Positions 23,691 through 33,700 of a stretch of 64,000 nucleotides of DNA are shown piece after piece; positions within the stretch are counted from its first letter, which is position 1, and the number at the start of each line of letters is the position of its first letter. The stretch comes from Trichopria drosophilae (Eukaryota > Arthropoda > Insecta > Hymenoptera > Diapriidae), in contig CM059587.1 in the NCBI GenBank assembly GCA_030407085.1, positions 72,281,001-72,345,000 on the forward strand. Direction: 5' to 3'. The notes below the pieces were generated by a model. The model worked only from the letters and a program-made list of their open reading frames with translations. It did no database searches and had not been told where the DNA came from. A program made the translations under genes and the position numbers.

Positions 23691-25289
23691 TCGAACTAAA
23701 CTTCACATGGATATTTAAACACACTAAAACAGGAATTCAATAAAAATATTTGTTACAAACATTGTTCACTCAGGTTCAATTTTTAGAAGCACAATTCGAT
23801 AATTCAATATTCACAAGTGGAATTTAAATTTTTTGAAAGTAAATGAAACATATTTATAATCCATTCAAAAAAAAACAAAAAAAACGTTTCATTGAAATTG
23901 AAAACATATATTTTTAATATTTTTTCTCTCATACATAACTTTAGAAAACTGGACATTTTTTAAATGAAAAATAACAACATAATTTAAATCAAAAGTCATA
24001 AGATCAATTTCGTTCTACAAAAATTAAATAGAATATCCAAGAGGATTTTGTTTCTTTTCATACGCTTTGAATATTATTTAAAAAATAATGTTGGCAGGAA
24101 ATGCACTTAAAAACTAAAAAGAAATAATGAAATTTCAGATCATTCTCCGAAAAATGCATCTGCTTTTTTCTTTGGAACGTATCAGGCATCACTTAGAGGT
24201 TCTATGCAATTATGTAAGATAAATAACAATTTCAAGAAAAATGTTTTTTAGAAATATTTAACTAAAATAAAAGAATCATTTTTGCATATAAAAGTAATAT
24301 AACTTGAACAATTAAATAATTATGCGTCTATTTAACGTTAGAATTTCTCTTCATAGTTTTTCTAAATTCAAAAAACCATATAACAAATAATTCTTACATG
24401 GAGAATCTTCATATTATAGAAAATTACTAAAATAGCTTTTAAATTCGAGTAACTCGGTAATTGTATTATATTTTACCACAATGTATATTCAAATTTGATG
24501 CAAAAATGTACATTTCAATGTTTTTTTAGGAAATTGTAGTATTTTTTACTGTAAATCTATAGTAAAATTGGCATTGAAAAAACAATAATGAAATTGATAA
24601 TAATAATATTGATTTTATTGAAAAAAAAGGGTAAATTACGATGCATAACTAAAGACATTAATAAGACGAACGAGTTATAAGTTTCATGAAGTGAAAATTT
24701 ACTCTTTTTAAAAAGAAAATTCAGACATTGTAGTAAAGAGAGAAATGTTACTTTTTAAAAATCAATTATTAAATTCCTCCAAAAACGATTTTTACTATAT
24801 AAAGAACGATTTTTTACTTTTAGTGGCTGAATTTTCTCGGTATAAAAAGTGGATCTTCTTTCGAACAAATTTAAAGATAATACAGATAAGACAAACCAAA
24901 AATAGTTTTTGGTATATTTAAAAGATAATTTTTTTACATTATTTATATTTACACAAAGATCAAAATAATATCCAAACAAACCTAATCGTCCATCAGGATT
25001 TTGATAACTGATAAGTTTATTTCCGGGAATACTTTTGTAAATAGGGATAAATTAAATTACAATCTTTTATTTTCTAGTTCAATTTTCTAACCTAAAGATA
25101 ACAATGAAAAAAATGTGAAAAACGATAGAAAAACGTTCAAATATTCTTTATTAGCAGTTTGAAATTATACATAAAAATTATTCTCCTCGCCTTAGTGTGG
25201 ACCGACTATATTGGTTTTTGAAAAAACGAAATTCTTTGTAATATTGCTGATAGGGTTGTAAAAAACACAATTGTAAGACAAAAATTAAT

Positions 25290-25500
25290 TAAATTAAATG
25301 TTCCTTATGATTTCATTTGAAGAAGTAAAATATGAAAATTAAATTACATTTTTCATAAAATATCTATTACATTGGTTTCTTTTAAACAAATTTAAAAAAA
25401 AAATTCGTTAAAAATATTTTATTTTCGAAAATTTGATAAATTTAATTTTCATTTTTTCTTACAAAATTTCATTAATTATTTCATTAATTCGAATAAATAT
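25290..25500. repeat. Detached copy of the 27-28-kb array unit
   Basis: GATTTCATTTGAAGAAGTAA, TTTTTCATAAAATATCTATT and TTGGTTTCTTTTAAACAAAT correspond in order to 28019-28110. Confidence 0.5.
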
Positions 25501-26049
25501 TTAATTCAATAGTTACATATGAATATTTATTTTAAATTACGAAATATTTTCCAAATGTAAGTCAAATTTACTAAAAAGAAGAAACATATATTAAAAATAT
25601 TTTTTTTTTAATTAAAGAAAAATGGTTACCTGCAACTCTTTAAATAAATAATTAAATAAATAATTACATGAAAATGGTAATTGTTTTCAGGGAATCAACA
25701 GCTGACGTAATGGACTTTAATTTAATGATTTATTTATTGAAGTAGTAAATAAGTACATTAACACCAAGCAGTGATTAATTATACACAATATCGATAAAGA
25801 TAATAATAACAACAAATTAATATTGTAACACAAATACATAACAATCACTTCAGTCAACATTATTTGATCCTTTTACGACTATTTTAGTAACTTTTCAACA
25901 TCTTTCTGACTTAGTGATCGATTAAATTTGTTTTAATATTTCTATATTTGATTCGACATAACTGTATACCATAAATCCAGATAATTCTACACAAGTTTTA
26001 TTTGTAGAGATTTCGTGATCGATTTATACAAGCATACTAAATAAAGATC

Positions 26050-26640
26050 GGTTGAAATGGGATCACTCCTCGTCAAAATCTGTTGGCCGTCAAAAGTCAT
26101 TGAGGATTTTGAGGAAAAGTCGCGTATTTTCGAAATAATGGAAGATTCTGGCATTATTCGCGCCCGTATATAGATGACAGGTTGGTCCGGAATGTCTCAT
26201 TTTCAACCCCTTGATCGTAGGATCGTGCGAGGGCGCGCCACCTAAGGAGACAGGCCCCGAGAATCGGGGGGCCTAATCCGATTTTCGTGCTATATGTAAA
26301 GCTTTGAGAGGAGGCGCAACAATGGGCCTGCTACCGCGAAAACTGGGCGGAATCTGGGCCCATTATGCGAGGACGCCGAACCAGAGTGGTGACACCTCTG
26401 GCCCGGCTCGGCAGCTCTACAAGTAGCTCCTGGCATTTCGAAAAGCCCGGATCGGTCGAATGGACGTGTCGGGAGCCCTCTCTCGTTTTGACATTTGGCC
26501 CTGACGTTTGGCCGTAGGCGCAATCCTCCCAAGGAACTTTCCAACCAACTACTAAACAGTGTGACGTGTGTGCGATTCCGAGTCCTGTGTCAGTGGTACC
26601 GATTTGCATCCGGATTCTGCACTGCTTCTCATCTAGGTAA
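26050..26640 (+). promoter_or_regulatory. CpG-rich block ending in a strong + strand donor; possible promoter and 5' exon
   Basis: This interval is CpG-rich between AT-rich flanks. ATCTAG followed by GTAAGTCCC (exon end 26636) is a consensus donor, and CTAAACAGTGTGACG near 26552 could be an initiator. No long + frame leads into the donor, so any exon would be untranslated. A hairpin-like GGCCCCGAGAATCGGGG lies near 26253. The gene it would serve is not visible. Confidence 0.35.
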
Positions 26641-27179
26641 GTCCCAAAGTTTTTCATTAATTTTTGACAGTTTTTAAACAATACTTTTCACTGTTAATGG
26701 CGTGGATTTTTGGAAAAACTTGCGAACATTAGTTTCTATTATTACTATTGTATCTAAATTTATAATTCTTAGTTTCTCGGGAATTCAAAATCACTTCATA
26801 TGCTTTTTATTTTTGTTAGTCGATTCTAAATTTTACATTAATTTTAAAAAAGTGTCATTATTTCTGTGTAAAAATGTGTGTTTTTAAAAACGTAAACTAA
26901 ATATAGTGTAAGACGAATATATCTATTAAGATTTACTATATTTTAGTACAATTTACAACAATATAGTGTATATTGCAATACGTATTACCTTAACGTACAT
27001 TTTTTTCCATTTACGAACAGGTAGAAAATGTAATATTTTCTAAATTACAGGTAAATTAGTTTTATGTAATGTTTTGTCTTAATACAACTAAAATTTTGTA
27101 TATTTCTCTTAAAAATTGTTAAATAACAACAATTGTCCTCATATAAATCAATGTTTATAGTAGATTGATTATATACAGG

Positions 27180-28450
27180 GTTTAAACAAGTATTTTTTTC
27201 CGAAAAAATCCTATTAAATGCATTAAAAAACATTATTTTTTAAATTGAACACGAGGATTTTTCAAATAAATGCTTTAAAAATATTATATTTACTTAATAT
27301 ATTCAAGATATAAAATTTTTAAACGTGATTTGTTGTTAAAAAACTCTAGAGAACGCGAAAAATGTCATTTTTAAAATTTTTGTATTCTGGAATTTCAATT
27401 TTTCGTATAAATTCATTACAAAAAGTAAATTACAAATGTGAAATTCAATTTACTTAGAATTTTCAAGGTTTCAGATTTAAAAAAAAAATTTTGTTTAAAA
27501 AAATCCTGGAGATTTTTTGTTAACCAATTTTTTTCTAGATTTTTGTCAATTTAATTTACAAAAATTTTGTTATAATTCATCAAGAAATGTAAATTAAAAA
27601 CGTAACAATCAATTTATTTTTAATGTATAGAATATACGATTTTTAAAAGAAATATTTGTTGAAAAAATCATAGAGAATGCTTGAAAAAATGCTCGAATTT
27701 TCTGGAAATTGAATATTTTTTGTTATAAATTCGTTCGGAAAAAGAAATTAGGCTCGTGATGGGAAAGATATAAATTTTTGTTAAAAAAAAATCCTAGAAG
27801 ATGCATTACACATTTTTGTTTTAAAATTTTTGTAAATTATATTTTCAGATTTTTATAATTTCATTAGAAGCAGACAATGATGAAAATGAAACTCACGTTG
27901 TTTAAAATATTCAATATACAAGGCTTTTCAATTTGATTTTTTCGGAAAATTCTAAAAAATTTATTTAAAAATACTTTTTTCCGAAATTTTGTAAATTGAA
28001 CTTTCAAATTTTTCTTATGATTTCATTTAAAGAAATAAAATATGCAAATAAAATTAAATTTTTCACTAAATATATACTATATTGGTTTCTTTTAAACAAT
28101 TTTTTTCCAAAAAATTCTTTAAAAAAATTTTATTTTCGAAATTTTGGTAAATTTTATTTTCATTTTTTCATACAAATTCACTAGAAAAAGTAAATTATGA
28201 AACAAAAATTCAATCCCTTAAAATATACAAATTACAAATACTTTAAATAAATATTTTTTTTTTAAATTCTAGACAATAAATTTCAATTATCGATTTTTTT
28301 TAAAACTCAATGGAAAATTATGATTAAAAATGTGAAATTTATTATTAATTTTCTTTTGAACATCCAATATATATAATTTTTAAAAATCAACATTTTTCTA
28401 AAAAAATTCAGTCGAATACATTAAAATGTATAATTTAAAGAATTTGTGTA
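27180..28450. repeat. Decayed tandem array, period about 150
   Basis: AAAAAATCCTAGAGAATGC-like words recur near 27205, 27340, 27500, 27665, 27788, 27945, 28105, 28270 and 28405, each followed by TTCATTAGAAAAAGTAAATT-like sequence. A related stretch at 25290-25500 shares TACATTGGTTTCTTTTAAAC with 28080. Confidence 0.55.
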
Positions 28451-28499
28451 AATGATTCAAAAATTTTTAGGTAAATACATAAAGTAAATTCTTAAAAAT

Positions 28500-29810
28500 G
28501 TAATTAAAATTTATTGACTGTTAAAATCATAATTTTTAGAAACATAAAATAAACAATTTTTCGATTCTTGAAAATATTGTCAGTATCTTAAGAGATGAAA
28601 ATATTTCAAACGAAAGAGAATAAAAACACCGTTAAAAACATCATTCCAGTTAACATTTCGCAAAGGTCGAAGAACAAATGTACCAAAAATTCGTGACGAC
28701 AAATTCTTCCGAGTATTCTGAGAAACGGTTTATCAGAAAATCCCGAAATTCGATACGTTTCACGGCATGCATTCTCGAAATGAGCGTTTAAATTAATTAG
28801 TGAGAAAATTCTTTAGTTTCTCATGATATATTTCGTAGAGAAAACTTGACACAATTTTTTTCTCAGAATTCTTTAATGGATTTGGAGACAGAATGCTACA
28901 GATTAAAGGGACTAGGTCATAAACATGATTTATTGCTTTTTTCGAACTGCTCTCCTTTGCAGGCTAAATGTACCTCTACCTCATAAGGCAATTTGCAAAT
29001 TGTTATATTTCGGTGCTGAAAAATATAAGACGTTGTAATTGTTATGTGTACCATTCGCTCCAGAAATTCTGAAAACAAAGATTCATACTAATTTCACCAG
29101 TTTTTTTTACAATTTCTTTTTCACCGCCCCGTAAACCCAAAACAAGAGCAGTTCGAAAAAAGGACGAACTTTAGGTTTATATTGTCCCAATATAAGATGG
29201 AACGATTTTGAATCATACTTCTAATCCCCTTTACACAGCATCGTATTCTGAGAAATGACCACAATAAATTAAAGTGTAACATTTACACGACTACACTCGC
29301 GTTTCTAGGAGTCCGTTTATTTCTTTATTATTACTGCGAAATATTGCATTATTGAACTAGTTTTATAAATATTTTAACAATTCACTTTTAGGGAAAGTTC
29401 TACTACAGATTCTTCTACCCTATGGACATAAAACGCTTTTTATGTTTTTTTGTTCCATTCAGGGTTGATTTCATTTGCACAAAGTTTTTTCACAATTATT
29501 GAATTTTTGTAAACGATTTTTTTTAGAAAATTAAAACGAACACTAATATAACTAAAATAATGCAACAACTAACTGAAAATAATATTAATATTAATAAGTT
29601 ATTAATAAATATATAACTTTCTTTTGTTAACGTTATTGAAAAAAAAAACTCAGAATTTTTTTAAATAAACGCGATTAAAATGCATAAGATTATTTTCCAA
29701 ATAAAATTCGTACATTTCTAGAAATTAATCATAAATTTATTTTTTGTTTAAAAAGTAGTACAAATTTATTGACAATCTCAAAAAAAGAATTTATTATTAT
29801 AATAAAACAT
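28500..29810. other. AT-rich sequence, nothing recognised
   Basis: No frame, repeat or site stands out. Confidence 0.5.
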
Positions 29811-29819
29811 TTAAAAGCG

Positions 29820-30385
29820 GCAAAGACTCATGTTTAAAATGAAGTTCGCTAGATGGCGCATTTACTCGCTAGCGATGTTTTACATTGTTTCACTTATCTC
29901 AAAATACCTTATTATATACATTACAAATAAAATTTATTACTAATATTATCACTTCATTTATTTCCTTCCGCTAGCAATAATTTATTAAATATTTCAGTTA
30001 TACATCTACAATTATTTTAATATTTACTATTATTTTAGTGAAATAACTTATTGAAATAAGAAACTTTACTATACAAAATAATTTACTAATCGGAGTACTA
30101 GTCCGAATCAAAAGTTGTCTTACAGTTTCTTTCATTTTATAAATTATCATCAAATGTTTAAAGTGCAGAACGCCAGATGGCGTGCTTGCACGCTAGCGAA
30201 GTTGCATACCGTTTTGATTAACTCAAAATAATAACAAATGTCTTCAGAATTCTTTCATTTTGTATTGGTTTTGTGGAATTAATTTTTTTCAAAATATAAA
30301 AAGTTAAGATAATTAAAATGCCGACTAATTTTCGCAATGTATTTTCCAATTTCCAAAAAATTGGCGCCGCTAGCAGGAATAAAAA
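29820..30385. repeat. Direct repeats with AGATGGCG...GCTAGCGA upstream of the secreted-protein gene
   Basis: CTAGATGGCGCATTTACTCG followed by CTAGCGATG near 29850-29876 and CCAGATGGCGTGCTTGCACG followed by CTAGCGAAG near 30173-30201 are diverged copies about 323 bases apart, with similar flanks (TTTAAAATGAAG/TTTAAAGTGCAG). Further GCTAGCA words lie near 29972 and 30370. Confidence 0.5.
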
Positions 30386-30666
30386 CATCATGCTGGGTTT
30401 GTTTACCGTAGTATCGCGAACGAAACCAAGATATCTCGTATATTAATAGTAAGACGTAGTATTTTCCATGAATGACCGTCGTGTGTATATCTTGTGCCCC
30501 CACAGGAACAACAATCAGCTGCAGCTCGTGTGTTGATAAATCGAGAGATCGATGTAACATAGAGTAACGGTAAGAGACGGATCTAAATATTTCTTTGGAG
30601 CAGCATTTGGGAGCCGTTCCATTGTTTTTCGAATTCGTGAAACACGCCATTCATCCGTACGCCAGC

Positions 30667-30700
30667 TATAAATATATCCCACGAGCCAGTTAAAGTCCCA
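30667..30700 (+). promoter_or_regulatory. TATA box and likely start site of the seven-exon secreted-protein gene
   Basis: TATAAATA lies at 30667-30674. About 33 bases downstream, the CCCAGTT at 30698-30704 resembles an arthropod initiator, with its A at 30700. This spacing is typical for TATA-directed initiation and would give a 5' UTR of only about 18 bases before the ATG at 30718. The combination of TATA, initiator spacing and a signal-peptide exon supports exon 1 as the true 5' end of the gene. Confidence 0.65.
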
Positions 30701-30717
30701 GTTCCTTCGTCGCAGCC

Positions 30718-30774
30718 ATGAGGTCTACTGCACGATTTGGGTTTTTCGTCGCACTTTGCATATTTCGTCTCACG
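30718..30774 (+). CDS. Exon 1: signal-peptide exon (residues 1-19)
   Basis: It starts at the ATG nearest the TATA box and ends at ACG followed by GTAAGT. It encodes two arginines (positions 2 and 6) and then the hydrophobic run FGFFVALCIF. The cleavage site is not obvious, because the exon ends in RLT with no small residue at -3. Intron 1 is 1,692 bases. Confidence 0.85.
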
Positions 30775-33700
30775 GTAAGTCACACTACAATATTATTGCA
30801 TGTTCAAGACTGCGTTCTTATTATTAACCTGGCGATATTTTCTTTTAAACAATTATGTTTCTATAAAGTGTCAACAATCAGCCCTGTCATAAATCAAAAC
30901 TATTGTTTACTCGATCGATAGAATATATTGCAGTAGCTTCACAGTGGCACAAGTGTCATAAATTAGTTTTTAACAATTGACAACAACAATGTAATTCAGA
31001 ATAACAATAGAATTATAGGACATTCATTATTTTTTTTTTATTTTCATATTTTTAATAAATTTGTTCAATATTTCCTGTCAAAATTGTTAACATTTTCTTT
31101 TTTTTTTATTCTAAACAATATAAATAATGGTCGGCCACTTTTTATGTATTTTTAACTGATGCCGATAAAAACGGTGAAAAGATAATAAACAGGTCCTTGA
31201 TACCTGGTCCGGTACCTCGAAAAATTCTCACGATGACCTTTTAGGAAACGATTTCAGCTGCTCCCCAAAAGTCAATGACTCATGAGTTTAGGTCACTCAC
31301 GGATGATCTTCGCGTAAGATATTTATCAATACACCGAAATAATGTAGATGACATTCTTCGGGAGGTTTCACCTTATCTCGACGTTTCCTTATCTTATTCA
31401 GATGTTTTATCTGGAGATACCCGTCCGGATTTTAAATTTACCTTTAGTGGGTCCCAAAATAATTTCTCAAATTTTATGGACAACGGTTATAGCTACTTTT
31501 AAACAATTTTAGATTGAACAAGACCCATGAAGTTATTAGTCAGAATTAATAACTTTTATTTTTAATAATTACGTCTCTCAAAGGAATTTAAATATTGAGC
31601 TTAAGAATCTTTAAATATTGTGATTCCCTTAATTATTCCATTGAGCTTTGGCGATCAGCTGATTTATAGAACTATTGATTTAATGTCAAACAGCAGGTCA
31701 ATTTACTGCCGGCATATTAATAAGCAATAATATTCGGTAACAGATCACTAAAGGAGTTGCTGATAGACATCTGCGGTATAATTACAAAAAAAAAAACGAG
31801 CGAGAGGAAAAGCAATCGCTTCAATCGATTGTTTTGTTCCCCTACGTGTCCACCCACTGCTTCGCCACGTTGCGTTTCGCTCAGTCAAAAAACATATGTC
31901 CGGAATCTAATTGAGGTCTCCCATTTTAATTGCTCTCAATTCAATCTGTCTTTAATGTTTCTAACATTAATTTCAACTGGATTTTATTGACTGTGGTGTC
32001 TATTGATCATGTACACCTATAGCGATCTGTTTTTCCTTGGATAGAAGATGTTTGATACGTACTAGTGTTTCCTTGGTTCTACCTAATTTGAGCATTCGCT
32101 AACAAAAAGTTATGAAAATATTACCATATGTAACAATATTTTAGAAAGGTTAACATTTCGATTACTTTTTGATGGGGATCATCAGATGTGCTAAAGGAGC
32201 AGTTAGCATCCTTCACTCTATAAACACTGATCATCCTCCATCGGTTTCTTGCTGTCCAATATTTTACATTAGCTATCACTGGAACAAGAAATCGATGAAG
32301 GTCAGTTACAAACATCATAAATTACATCGTTGTTGTTATTGCTTGTTATGCAAATGAACAATGAAAGTAGATCAGGATCAGCTTCCGTTCAAAAAGTGCA
32401 CGTTTGGAGATTGAGTATTCAGTGCTTGTTCAAACCTTAACCGCTCTTTTTCGCCATCTTTTCCAGAAAACGCAAACGATACTTAAAGATAAGTACGATG
32501 CCTTGAAAAGGCTCGATGCGCAGGTCATGAATGAGACGTTGCAAAAGGCGAAGGACTTCAGAGTGAAAACGGAGAGTTTCTCGTTGGAACTGCAGCGATT
32601 CGTCGACGTCAAGAGAGCTGAATATTTTGAATTTGTGAGTAACGGGACGAAGGCGGCCGTTCTGGAACTTGAGGTGAGTGACGTGATCTGTGGTAAAAAA
32701 AAATTTCGGCTTTAGCCGTTTTTTTCTTGGTGACGAGATTCCGACGGCATATGTTGTGTTCCAGGAACTGGTTGACGCACATGTCGAAACGCAAGGGACG
32801 AAGAAGGACTGTTCAGAATTCGTTTCGCGTAAGTTGGGTGCATTGAAGTTGATGCTGGATGCATATTTCGACGACTGTGTGCAGCTCAGCATGTACGACA
32901 GAGTTGGTCTGTTTTACGTCAGAAGTGACAGGATGAAACTCACCGTAAGTTCAAAAAGTTTTTATATGATTTTTTGGTTATGTGTCTGAAGGTGTTGGAA
33001 GTGTGTTCGACGATATGTCATGCCGATGGAAGTTATCCACCTTTCATTAAATTATTTTTTAGTGCATTTGTCCAAAAGCATAAAATTTGTCGTACCCTGG
33101 ATAGGCATTTTTTATTTACATTTAGGATTTGATTATGTTGACTCTTATAGTCAGTATGCGTCTACCTCAAAGTCATTCCAAGATCATACTCCACTTCTTT
33201 TATAAACTATATTTTATTTTTAACATGTCATCAGTTTTTGCTGATTTTTCATTAGGTTTGAAAATATTTTCCGCCATCTATACTCACACTTCCATAACTT
33301 TTTTAAAAGCTGTCCATGACAAATAAGATGTCGTAAAACTTGAAATGAGTAGAATATGTTTTTATAGAATCTTCTCATTTATTTACGACATTAAAATAAT
33401 TGTATAAATTTTTAAAACTAAAATTATTTCCAGATACTATTAGTTAACTAAACATGTTAGAATTGAGAAATAAACTAAGAGATTTTTCCTGCAATATTCC
33501 TTCCGTATTACAATAAGAATGCCATATTTCTCCTCCACTTTTATAGAATATAAATCCACAATTCTTCCGCCCTTTTCTGTGATGTAAAATGAAAAATACA
33601 GATCAAAATTGAATTTCTTCAGCTTTTAGCGAGATATCGAATTCTATCATAAACGACACGAAAGAAATGATTCTTTAAAATGGCGATTCTTTAAAATTAA

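Noticed and set aside
30279..30650. Minus-strand frame of 123 codons just upstream of the confident gene
   Set aside because: It has no recognisable domain or splice context, and its length is about what chance allows once per window.
31275..31502. + strand frame of 75 codons inside intron 1 of the secreted-protein gene
   Set aside because: It ends in a stop and is not flanked by phase-0 splice sites, so it cannot be an extra coding exon as it stands.
32437..32892. Minus-strand frame of 151 codons
   Set aside because: It is the antisense of exons 2 and 3 of the secreted-protein gene and runs straight through the intron between them.
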